DNA of 64,000 nucleotides from Mantis religiosa (taxonomy: Eukaryota; Arthropoda; Insecta; Mantodea; Mantidae): the NCBI GenBank assembly GCA_030765055.1, contig CM060958.1, forward strand, positions 85,507,124 through 85,571,123, read 5' to 3'. Positions 22,041 through 32,401 of the stretch are shown piece after piece. The position numbers and the translations under genes are program-made. Below the pieces are notes generated by a model that had not been told where the DNA came from, ran no database searches, and saw nothing but the letters and a program-made list of their open reading frames with translations. How positions within the stretch are numbered: position 1 is the first letter of the stretch; each line of letters starts with the position of its first letter.

Positions 22041-24640
22041 TTAATAAGAGACAGCGACAGTTTTAAGTAACAGTGTAAATATTGTATATTTACTTTATAG
22101 ATATAAATTATCGGTGAAAGAAGAATTGGAACAGTAATTATTTCTTAAATAACGCCACGCTTTATCATCTTGAATCCAGGCTATGACCTTAAGAAAAGAA
22201 AAAAAATTATTTCGGCAAAAATGTTCACAGTGAAAATATTTTAGATAGGCAAAATTACTCAAAAGCATAAATTAATTTTTGGCTTCAAACAATACAAAGA
22301 ACCAAAGTTGCTTTATCTCGAAATTTGAAACCTATAATAAAACTTTTCATCTCAACCGGGAGCTTCATCCCATTCTACACAATTAAACTTGAAAAACATT
22401 TATGCATGCAACAAAGATATTAATATAGCGATGTGCCTTGGAGTGATTGGGGTTGCAAACTTCAGAACTTCTCCAGAAAGCGCTTTGGTTTTTCGAGTTT
22501 AATTAATAAATCCCATAGTGTATACAGTAATTTGGGGTACACTAGTCAATTATTAATACATTGAATAAATAAATGATAGAAATGGAGTCTGTAAATTGAA
22601 ATTCTGTTTGAGAATTACATTTTTTATGAAATAACATATAGCTCATACATTTCGAATGTAACAGAGGATCTGGCGAAATTCTTGCAAAAATTGTGATTAA
22701 AACTATTGCTAGTGAATTCTAAGTATTTGTTTAGTAAGGAATTTACTAGTCATGAAGGCTGGTTGGGGTGACTTTAAGGATAACATTAATACGATTTGTC
22801 TATGGTTCGTTTTTATGGGATCCGGGTAAAACATTTCCCTTTCAATATGCACCAAGTATTTGAAGCTTAAGAAAGTTCTGGATTGATTTACAAAAGTGTT
22901 ACAAACTAGCCACACAGCACCTTGCTACATTTTCCTTTAAACAATTAAATTATTAGTTTTCTATTGCTTTCTTAGAATTGTATACATAACTGAATAAAGC
23001 ATTGTTTGAGCGTTAATAATCATGAATCTTATGCCTGAGTAGATGTAACAAGGCGTATATTGGCATCCCTGGTATATATTTCATATAAAAGTGACGTCTT
23101 GAAACCTAAAATTTCACTACAAAAATAAGTATCTGTAGTGTTACTTAATATTACGTTCACAGTTCTGAAGTTTTATATGACTTCCATAGAAAATTCTTGT
23201 AAAAACTTTCCCGTTTCACATTAATCGGGAGAAACATTTGCTTTCATAATACATTTTCGTCACAAAAGGACAGTTAGTTGAAGAGCTAGTCAAAGACTTA
23301 AAAATGAGACTTTATATGCTGACCTTGAAGTCTACTTTTTTATTTCCACGGCATCGCAAGGAATAACTAATTGTAAATAGTATAAAATACTGAGAAATTT
23401 TAATCAATAGTAACATAACTATATCTCCAAAATGAGCCATACTGCAAACGTTTATATATTTTTTAAATATTCTATATTTTATCTAGTTGAAACTAAAGAG
23501 GACTAAAGCTATTCCCAGACAAAAATACTCATTTTGCCATGTAATTATTTTTATATAAAAATTTTAATCAACAACATATAGCCATTTGAAGGGAAATGAA
23601 AGTTCACAAAAATAGTTCCTTGTAAAAGGGCATTTGGGATGAGAGCTTTATTAGATATTTTACATGTGGTATCTTGAAATATATTAAATACCAAGAGGAA
23701 TTTGTCTGATTCTTTGTATTTGAATTACGTTGTTCACATACAACTGATGCATTGTACTCACATGATTTTATTTACTCACTCTTCTATTAATCGAGATAAG
23801 TACTCGCAATACTTCACAGATTTCATTGTAGGTTTAAAGCTAAAAACTATATTTTTAAAATACGATAGCTACGAAATGGTTTTGAAATTACACACTCTTA
23901 ATATGATTACGAGAGGGAAAGCTATTTAGGTATTTGAAAATACGACCCAATAACAAAGAATATAGAAATAGTCATAAATGTTTTTATTTGCGGTAAACTG
24001 TATACATTGAAATCAACTCTTCGCACTAAGATTTTATCTATCTCTGGCTGTTTATCAATTTCCAAAAGTCATTCAGGATGAGAAAGTATTCACAGGGTAT
24101 TCACAGATAATCTGAGATATAAGTAACTTAATTTGTCATGGAAACATCCTAAAGATATATTGTTTAATTCAATCAAAATAGGTAAGAGCCATTTTTGTGG
24201 AAATAAAAAACAGTGACACATTTTTCTCATGTAAAGGATAGCTTGGGGTGTGGGAATTTTCTTAAAAAACTCTTTGTGTTGTTTTCTCGGAGGAATTTGT
24301 ATCCAAGTTTGTTATTTCACCGACTTTTATTTTTGAGTCATATTATTCACGCACATTCACACGCACACGCACATACAGGAACTATTTCCCCCTAATATTT
24401 GTGCTTTTTTATTCGGGGAGTCTAAGGAGCTTTGTTTTGATGAAATCTCTGTATTACAATTTCTTTTGGAATGCAATTTACTACAGATAATCAGTAGAGA
24501 ACGCAAATATCAATAACTAATCGACGTTCCTTTAATAATTCAATAACAAATGCTTAAGTTAACTGATGGAAATTAATCGTTACTTCACACAAGCCGTATA
24601 TAGGCTAAGGTTTTCGATAGATAAGAGTAAAACTGAAAAA
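22041..24640. other. No recognised feature
   Basis: Long AT-rich stretch. A short CA/CG-rich run lies near 24345-24377. Nothing else was recognised on either strand. Confidence 0.4.
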
Positions 24641-24642
24641 TT

Positions 24643-24842
24643 CAATGCTATGTCAGAGATTTGAACCACGGAGTTTAATGATGAAGCTTGGGGCTAAAGT
24701 ACTTACAAATGGTGCACCTCGAATAAGAGATCCCCTATTGGTTTGCCGGGAAAATACATGAGTCAATTGGCCATGGTAGCTCTGGGTAAGAGTGACTGGA
24801 CGGATACCAGGAGATCCGTGGTTCAAATCCCGGAAATGGCAT
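24643..24842. repeat. Two tRNA-like heads in opposite orientation
   Basis: On the minus strand 24643-24720 contains CCGTGGTTCAAATCTCTG, a B-box match. On the plus strand 24757-24842 reads GCCATGGTAGCTCTGGGTAAG, then CCGTGGTTCAAATCCCGG and a closing AATGGCA that could pair with the start GCCAT. The plus copy could be a tRNA pseudogene or SINE head. No tails were identified. Confidence 0.45.
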
Positions 24843-24849
24843 TTTCAGT

Positions 24850-25725
24850 TTGAACAAATGTTTAATATTGAACTAATATTTGAATTCCAAGAATTAGCAT
24901 TACATATAATTAGTTACCTTCACCGATGCACCTGAAAACTTTCGCAACAGTTTTCATTCAAATGCATTGGAATGAGTTTTGCCCAACTACAAGTATTTAT
25001 TTCAATAAAATTGCATATGAGTAATCCTGCTAGAGTACCAGTAGAATTAGTTAATTGACAAAAATGTTTGACGCAGCTGGAGGACATCAATATCTTTGAT
25101 TAGTGTGTATAGGTTCCTGGACCACTTGGAGTTGATAAGCTCCTGGCAAGCGACCTAATTAGCTGAACGAGTGGCCTGATGCGGTTAAGAAGGATCGTGG
25201 ACCGACAGTTTGTTAATGACGTAGATTAAACTTTGCCTTTATGCTGCCTGCATTACAGTGGCTGTTTAAACAGATCATTACAATACGAAGCAAGAGGGAT
25301 ATTGTACTGCTATCGATTGCCAGCCGAGCAAATGAAGGTCAACCAGGAGCATTTCCACGTAAATGATCATCCTCAGCAACAGACAGCTGGCCACTCTTGT
25401 ATGTGAACGTTACCAAGGCACAAGAAAAAATTATTTCAAGTGTGGATTGTTATTTCGGAGGTATACTAAAACTCAATGTACCGGGCCATTTAGACAGTAA
25501 TTAAAGAACTGAAAACTTCAGCAGATAATGCTAAAAAAGATATACAACCTATCATTTTCCTCTTTTGCCCTCTTCCCACGTATCAGCTTCTGAACAACCT
25601 AATGTGTTACGTTCACACCACCTTCCCTCTTTCACTTCCACAAGCTTCGATACTCCTAACCTTACAGGAATGGTTATGATCTAGTCTTTAACAAAATGAA
25701 TAATAATGAATAAGCAATACAATAC
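24850..25725. other. No recognised feature
   Basis: Composition is mixed from about 25060 to 25440, but no domain, termini or tRNA-like boxes were found. Confidence 0.35.
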
Positions 25726-25977
25726 CCGCCTCGGTAGCGAAGATGGTAGCATATCTGCCTCACTTTCAAGAGGTCCCGAGTTGGAATCTCGGTCAGGGTG
25801 AGTACCTGGATAAGGTTTTTTCCGGGGTTTTCCCTTATCCTGTAAGACGAATGTCTGGTAACTCTAAGCTTCATGGACCCCGGACTCATTTGAGCATCAT
25901 TTCATTCATTCCATCCATCGTCCGATATGACTTAACGTTGGAGGACGTAAATTACAAAAAAAAAAAAAAAAAAACTA
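25726..25977 (+). repeat. tRNA-derived SINE, family 1, near-complete
   Basis: The head CCCGCCTCGGTAGCGAAGATGG is followed by the B-box region GAGTTGGAATCTCGG (TTCGA changed to TTGGA). The full body follows: GGATAAGGTTTTTTCCGGGG, GACGAATGTCTGGTAACTC, CATTTGAGCATCATTTCATT, CCGATATGACTTAACGTTGG. It ends in about 19 A residues at 25956-25974. It sits directly upstream of a LINE 3' fragment. I found no clean target duplication. Confidence 0.88.
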
Positions 25978-25979
25978 AG

Positions 25980-26325
25980 AAACGGAAAAATAACAGAATG
26001 GAAAAATCATATTTTAAGAATGGACGCGGAACGACTTCCATTAAATATATTAATTAAATCCATAAATTATACAGTAACTTAAAATTTGATTAACTTAAAT
26101 TTATTATTATGTCGGTTTATGTTTAATTATTCAAATCATAAGAGGAATATTTTTAGCTATACATTATTTTGCTCATATTGATTTAGAGTTTTATATTATA
26201 TGCCGAAGGGAAAGAGAGATGTGGGAGGCCCAGCTCTACGCTGGAAGGATCAGTAGGCTCTTGAAGAGAACGGAACGGGTCACAGGGCCCCATCCTTGAT
26301 CTTGATGATGATGATGATGATGAAA
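25980..26325 (+). mobile_element. LINE 3' end with (GAT)n tail, plus-strand copy
   Basis: Encodes the last residues of a LINE protein (KSYFKNGRGTTS, close to ILRMDAERLP in the 50.5-kb copy). After an AT-rich interruption, the 3' region reads GGAAGGATCAGTAGGCTCTT and GAACGGGTCACAGGGCCC before a run of GAT triplets (about 26300-26322). The copy at 50545-51690 carries the same wording and the same tail on the other strand. Simple-repeat tails rather than poly(A) are a feature of RTE-like and related clades. Confidence 0.75.
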
Positions 26326-26334
26326 TGTGTTTTG

Positions 26335-26690
26335 GGGCGCCGGAGTAGCACAGTGTTTCGTTCGCGGCTTCCGTGCTAAGGGTCCCGAGTTCAATTCCCG
26401 GCTCTGGGGTTGGCGATTTTAAGTCAGCCCTATCCACGCCTTCACCTCTGTCTAGCAAATGTGAAGTGTCCCCTATACCCAACGTGGTTCGGAGTCCACG
26501 GTATAAGCTGTAGGTCCTCTCGCCTCACCGTCTTCACTATCACCCTATCATTGAAGGTAATGGACACCGCCCTCTGGATGCCTTCACCTAAGAAATGGGT
26601 CCGGTCATCACATGGTGGGGTGAGGTTACCCCGAAGGCCAAGGTTGCCATGTGGGGAGTGTTGGAATACACACACATTCTTGATAGACTT
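26335..26690 (+). repeat. tRNA-headed SINE, family 3
   Basis: The head GCGCCGGAGTAGCACAGTG begins the tRNA-like part and CCGAGTTCAATTCCCGGCTC supplies a good B box. The body to about 26690 is GC-rich and differs from families 1 and 2. A short ACACACAC run near 26670 may be its tail. It begins ten or so bases after the (GAT)n LINE tail, so it probably inserted there. Open frames over it (26410-26694, 26442-26675, 26183-26482) are incidental. Confidence 0.65.
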
Positions 26691-27739
26691 TTAAACTTTT
26701 GTCCATATCCTACGACTTGCCACTTATAGAAACTTACTTAAGTCATTCCAATGAATATCACTTCATGGACCATTTGCATGAAATTAAACAAATATTTTAT
26801 TACTCTTCGTTGGACCCTTTATTCAAAAGGTAACAAATAGAAATTTCTGTGTGAAGGCTAATTTGGAGCTATGAGATTTTATTAAAGTTTTTTACTACAT
26901 TTCTAAAAAATGACAAGAGCCAAGTTTACTAGACGTTTCTTTTCATAAATTAAAGTTCTCCCCAACACTTATGTGTATACGCACAAAAATATACACATGA
27001 GCACGCGCACACACATACGTTTGATGCCTCGCTTTCCTTCGACCTTCTCTATCCATTCTTCAATAAAATATTCTTTAAAATCTTATTCTTTTATCTAATA
27101 CAGGGTATTGAAGATAAACATTTATCGTCCGGTATGACTTAACGTTGGACGACGTTAATTGCAGAAAAAAGTGACAAACATTTATAGAGATGCTTTATTT
27201 TATTGTCTTTACACTGGGAATAGGGGAATAAAGTAGGCTTGAGCAATAGTGAAACATTTTAAGAGGGCTTTGACATTTCGATTTGCTTGCATGACGAAGA
27301 GAGAGGAAAGAAAAAGTAACAGCTCCGTATTATGAAAAGTATAAGTATCGGAAACATCCAACCAATATTTTACATAAAAAATATTGACAGAAGTTTTGTG
27401 ATTTGACGAGATGTAGATTATTGCGAGTTTGATTTTGTATTATCCGTTTCGGTTTACCTGTAACTCATTCAGAATAACTAGAACTTCAAAGATTGCTCCC
27501 AGATAATTATGTTAACATTAAATTTGTCATAAAATCTATTATAGAAATATACTATTTTACAAAAATCGTTACAACCATTATTGTGAAAAGTAAATTTTGG
27601 AAAGCATTTCCATATAAAGGATGAATTGAGTGGAGGCATTTCTGATGCATTCTTAGAAGATGCTGAACTGAAATACGAAGTTAAGTATTTACGTGATTAT
27701 TTATTTTGGGTTTTGCTGTTCATACACACACACAACACA

Positions 27740-27740
<1 letters not shown>
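26691..27740. other. Unannotated, with a SINE family 1 3' scrap at 27120-27168
   Basis: Only a small piece of the family 1 3' end is recognisable: TTTATCGTCCGGTATGACTT, then AACGTTGGACGACGTTAATT and a short A run. The rest is AT-rich with no feature seen. Confidence 0.7.

Positions 27741-27800
<60 letters not shown>
27726..27800. repeat. Compound (CA)n(CT)n(CA)n microsatellite
   Basis: A short CA run, then about 28 bases of CT, then about 30 of CA. A 79-residue frame across it is repeat translation. Confidence 0.95.
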
Positions 27801-27802
<2 letters not shown>

Positions 27803-29740
27803 AGAAACTTATTTTTCTATTTTTTTTTTAAATTACGAAATGCTGTCTGTAGGTACTGTTACTAGTGTTGAAGCAAACAAGATTAGTTTCTTGCATTTTA
27901 TAAATAAGGACTTTAGGGGTGGTTCATGTGTTATAGGTAATAGGTAATAGCCTCATTTACCTTTAAGAAACGCCTGTGACTCCTCGATGTAATGCAAAAC
28001 TTCATCTTCTGGCAGGTTAATGATTTGTAGATACAATTAGTTTGCTATACATACAATGGCAACAATGCTTCTTTTGTTTGAACAAACGTCACTATATGGT
28101 GTACAGCTTCAACACATAACAAAACAAAAATATCCACAAAATAATGGGCGAGATGTTTATTCCACAAAACCTCGAACATTGTACTGCTCGAGGCTACAAT
28201 AACCCATAACGGCGTCAAACGAGCTGTTGATAGGTAATCGTTTGCGATATTGGTTCGGAAAAAAAAACGGCTACATGTAGTATATCCCAAAGGGAGATTA
28301 TAAGCTTCAAAATATAGTCAAAATTGTTTTGCGCATATGGCACAAGGTGAAGTTACGCTGGAACTGCATTAGAAGTACACAAGATGAGTGATTTTATGTC
28401 TTACCTGACCTCCGAGGAATAAGTACATGCATTCGTAAATAATCCATTATTTTGGAACATATGTCCAGTGTTATAGAAAAACTCTCCTAATTCATAACGT
28501 CAGACATTCCTGAAATTACATAAGCTTATTTCATACTTGTAGCCCAGATCGTTAAGACGTCACGAACGGGAGACAGTAATAACAAGATTAAACTATTACA
28601 AAACAGATGAGTTGTATTCATATGTACTAACGTATTAATTTATTTATAACGAACGTTTATTACGCTAACTATTTCTTATTAATGCAGATAAACTTTAATA
28701 TTGTTACCAAATTGTGTGTGACGTCTATGTTGTCCTCCGACGTTTCTCTTGCCAGCTGCTTCAATGATCTTTATTCCAAGGCATGCGTGGGCGTGTGTGA
28801 GGACAAATAAAACTAGTTAAATAGATTATAAATTCGATGGAGACTAATTACGATATATTTGAAGTGAGCTGAGGATGTTTGTGGTTGAAAAATTGGATTG
28901 TTTCCGAATATCACACCGATATTGTCATTAGAGAATTAATTAGGTCTGGTACTTCTCTCACATCAATAGTTTAACGTTTAAAAATTATTGTTTCCGTAGT
29001 AATAATAACACTGGGCAACAATGAAAATGTTTCGGGCTTAAAAATAGTGAATTTACATGTATTTCCATCTGTTGAATTAAAAAATCACAATAAAAATGAT
29101 AGATTAGCTCTTGTTTTGAAGATAACGTGACATTTCAGTTTTTACATGGGCTAGTAGCGACAGAACAGCTACGCCTAGCCCCGTCTTATGTTCAATTCTA
29201 TTTTGTAGTTACCTTAGAGGTTCCGCCGCTAGGTATAGGTATTCAGTCTCCCACTACCTCTCGACCTCCATTGAGGAAGCTAATCTTGACGGGTTGTCTT
29301 TGCCCAGATCTCCAGTTGGTTTATTGTTTTTGTAGCTCATGTGTGGAGTAAGATCTGATGACCATGAGTCAGTATGTAGATGTTCACATCTTCACGGTGG
29401 CAGTACCAACATAACAGCTGCGTTGCATCATTGTTCACTTTTTATTTACTTTGGTACGATACATATAAAGTGAATGGATACTAATAAACTAATTTTATGT
29501 TGTAAATAAGGATTGTGCGGTGGCTTTGTGATAACATTTAAAGAAGTGCAAGAAAGTAAATTATAAAAAAGTTCTATCTAGGTGAGGTAAATCGAGGTCA
29601 TATACGCAATTTAGAAAACAAGAGAAAATCAACCAAACTAACAAGTAAAGGCATATTTTACATGAATGTACCGCACGTGTTGCAGAATAAACATTCATCT
29701 ACTATTAAAATAAGACCTGCAGCTTTCCTCGTGGCGAATA
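27801..29740. other. No recognised feature
   Basis: AT-rich. The segment 29150-29340 is more balanced and yields a 74-residue frame with no recognisable motif or splice borders. Confidence 0.35.
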
Positions 29741-29742
29741 TA

Positions 29743-29816
29743 TTCAAGGTTTTCTTGGGAAACAAGCGATTAGAAATCGTCTTTTCGCCTGGCTTGTTTT
29801 CCAAGAAAATCTTGAA
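29743..29816. repeat. 25-bp inverted repeat sharing sequence with 61936-61990
   Basis: The arms 29743-29767 and 29792-29816 are near-perfect complements (TTCAAGGTTTTCTTGGGAAA against TTTTCCAAGAAAATCTTGAA) around a 24-base loop with CGATTAGAAATCG. Each arm resembles the segment at 61936-61990. It looks like two copies of one repeat end placed head to head. Confidence 0.75.
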
Positions 29817-30084
29817 CATATGATTAAAATTTCCATCATGGTGCAGAGTAAAAGTAACGGACTATTACGAGACTATGAAAACATCATATTTTGCATATTT
29901 GGTATAGTCCCGATGTTCGAACAGTTACCATGTATTTATCTTCGTTAACAGAAATCTCTCAGATAACGCACTGATTATTTTTATAAGAGTAAGAGGGGAA
30001 CTGTTGCTCTTCCCGGTCCTGTGCTAAGCACCAATGAACCTATCACTTCAGCCAATGGAATTCGCAGGAATCACAAATAACAGG

Positions 30085-31407
30085 TACGAGGGTAGGTCAA
30101 AAAGTAATGACTCCTATTTTTCCTCTTTTAATTGCCAAGAAAATTGAATCCAATTTACATAGCTTAAAAACTACAAAATTGACGGTTAATTTGTCACTAT
30201 TCAATATAATCTCCGTCCTTTTCCACAGTTTTGGTCCACCTTTTAACTAGGGCATGTATTCCAGTGTGGTAAAACACACGGTCTTGCTTCCTAAGCCATT
30301 GACGCACGGACGTTTTCACAGCCTCCTCATCTTCAAAATGAATCCCACGATGAGCTTCCTTTAGTGGCCCAAACAGATGGAAGTGTGATGATGCCAGGTC
30401 AGGGCTGTACGGGGGTTGAGGTAAGACTTGTCATCCCGCTTTCTCAATTTCTGCAGTGGTACAACGACTGGTGTGTGGTCTTGCATTGTCATGCAAAAGA
30501 AGAACATCCGCCATAGTTTTTGTTGGGGGAACTCGGCGAAAACGTGCTTTCAGCTTTTTGAGAGTTCTGACGTATCAACGGAATTTATTGTGCATACCTG
30601 CTCCAAAAAATTTATCATAAGCAAACCCTCTGCATCCCAAAACACTGCCGCCATAACTTTCCCTGCCATTCGCTGAGTTTTGATTTTTTTTTTCTTTTCG
30701 GTGACTTTGTGTGATGTCATTCCATTGACTGCCTCTTTGATTCAGATTCAAAAAAATGAACCCACGTTTTCTCCAGTAATAATTTTTTCCAGAAACTCCT
30801 CTTCCTCCAAACTGAAGCGCTGCAAGTGTTCGGAGGCTATTGTTTTCCTTGTTTATTTGTTAAAATTCTTGGTACCCAACGTGAACAAATTTTTGAGTAA
30901 CCCAGTTGTTGAATAATCGTCATTACACTGCCTTTACTGAGGGAGGTAATGCGACACAATTCACCTGTTGTTACCCGGCGATCACCACGAATGGTGTCAT
31001 CGACTCGCTGAATGTTGCATGGAGTCACTGCAGTCACCAGCCTGCTGCTTCGCTTTTCATCTGCCAATGGCGTTGCCCTTCAGCTTTGTTACAGCGACAA
31101 ACCCATCGTCTAACAGTTCTGACATCCACCGTTGCATCACCATACACATTTTTAGCCTTTCGTGAATGCGAATTGGCGTTTCACCTTCCACAGTCAAAAA
31201 TTCAATCACAGAACGCTGTCTAATACGAATGTCGATGCCAGCCATTTTGCAAGAGGATGCAGTGCTGCCACCTGTTGACTTAGGAAGTTACTATTGCAGG
31301 TGATTGGAGAAGGTTTGAGAAATTGCGCCAAATTCAAGGTTTTCACATACCTTACTTATTTAAGGAAAAAACAAATAGGAGGCATTACTTTTTGACCCAC
31401 TTTCGTA
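30085..31407 (-). mobile_element. mariner-type element, full length (~1.3 kb)
   Basis: Terminal inverted repeats are clear: left TACGAGGGTAGGTCAAAAAG and right the complement of TACGAAAGTGGGTCAAAAAG, continuing TAATGACTCCTATTT and TAATGCCTCCTATTT. Both ends have TA. The interior is a minus-strand transposase pseudogene. Confidence 0.9.
30220..31245 (-). pseudogene. mariner-type transposase, broken; two catalytic positions changed
   Basis: The protein starts at 31245 with MAGIDIRIRQRSVIEFLTVE and an N-terminal helix-turn-helix. A second open piece (30837-31067) carries RVDDTIRGDRRVTTGELC through YSKICSRWVPRIL, the second DNA-binding helix set. The first catalytic motif, usually TGDE, reads TGENV here (about 30780). 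The second is intact as LLHDNARPH (about 30490). The third reads YSPDLASSHF, so Asp has become His (about 30405). Several frameshifts also occur. The element is dead as an autonomous copy, though its ends look usable in trans. Confidence 0.85.
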
Positions 31408-31490
31408 TATGTTCACTCCACGTGGAGTAATCAGTGCTGTATTTGTTACCAGAGATTAAACCATGGTAACCGTTTGAGCAGCGGGACTAT

Positions 31491-32093
31491 ACTAGCTTAA
31501 AGCCAATCAGGAGTAGAGGAGGCAAGTGGTGCCTATCTTAATTTGGAGCTAACTACACGTTGGTCTTCTGAATTATTTGATATTATTGCCTTGTTGAATA
31601 AAACTTACTCAGTACTCCAATACCGCTTCAAAAATTCGTTAGAGTGGCATTTTACAGTCCAATAATGTATATTGTATTCTTTGTCCTCTTCTCACATATA
31701 ATTGACTACACATGTTTTAATAATAATCTATGTTTATATATTCAATTATAATTAATTATATAATGCCACGTGCACTACCTCAAGTTTCCCACCGTTTTCA
31801 AAATTAAAGCTAAAGTAAAAAAACTTAAATGTTAATTATAATTCTTATTGTACACAATATTCCGTTCTTTATTGAAAACCAAACACAAATCACTACCTGT
31901 GCTGTCATCTGTTGGCATTCTCCAAATACTTCAGTACGAGAAATACAGATCAGATGGACTACCTACAGGAGTACATGCATATTCTCCAAATTTTCATAGC
32001 ACACAACTTGGTGTTCCATAATGACAGGCGATACTACAATGTCTCTAGTGCATTCTAAGGTTTTCCAGCTAACCTTAAGTTGACCATGCCGGC
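31491..32093 (+). repeat. Dispersed repeat R2, copy 1
   Basis: Direct repeat of 37540-38237. Shared text includes CAAGTGGTGC(C/T)TATCTTAA, ACACGTTGGTCTT, GCTGTCATCTGTTG, CATTCTCCAAATACTTCAGT, ACATGCATATTC(T/C)CC and CTAACCTTAAGTTGAC before both stop at ATGCCGGC. The ends are not inverted and carry no TG...CA LTR signature. Confidence 0.8.
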
Positions 32094-32401
32094 GCGGATA
32101 ACTAAGCAGTAAGACCGAGATGCAAAATAGAAAACGGATGAAAAACAAATACCTATACGCAGTGGTGGCTCGTGCCAAAAATAACAGCGTGACGCGGGAA
32201 AACGTCCATGCAACTCATCTAGTTTGGAAAAATGAAGTCCATGCGCCGATGTTTCTTCATGTTATGAACAGAATTTCTACTTCCTTTCGCTTTTTGCTCA
32301 ATTTTTAGATAGGTTATTGATTGCCCTAACAGTTTTTTACTAACAATTTCTTCTCATTATTTAATGGTTAAAGTTTTCGTAATATTAAATTACTCATACA
32401 A

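Noticed and set aside
24757..24842. Functional tRNA gene
   Set aside because: A and B boxes are present, but I could not fold a complete cloverleaf with a clear anticodon arm and matched acceptor stem, so it is left as a tRNA-like repeat.
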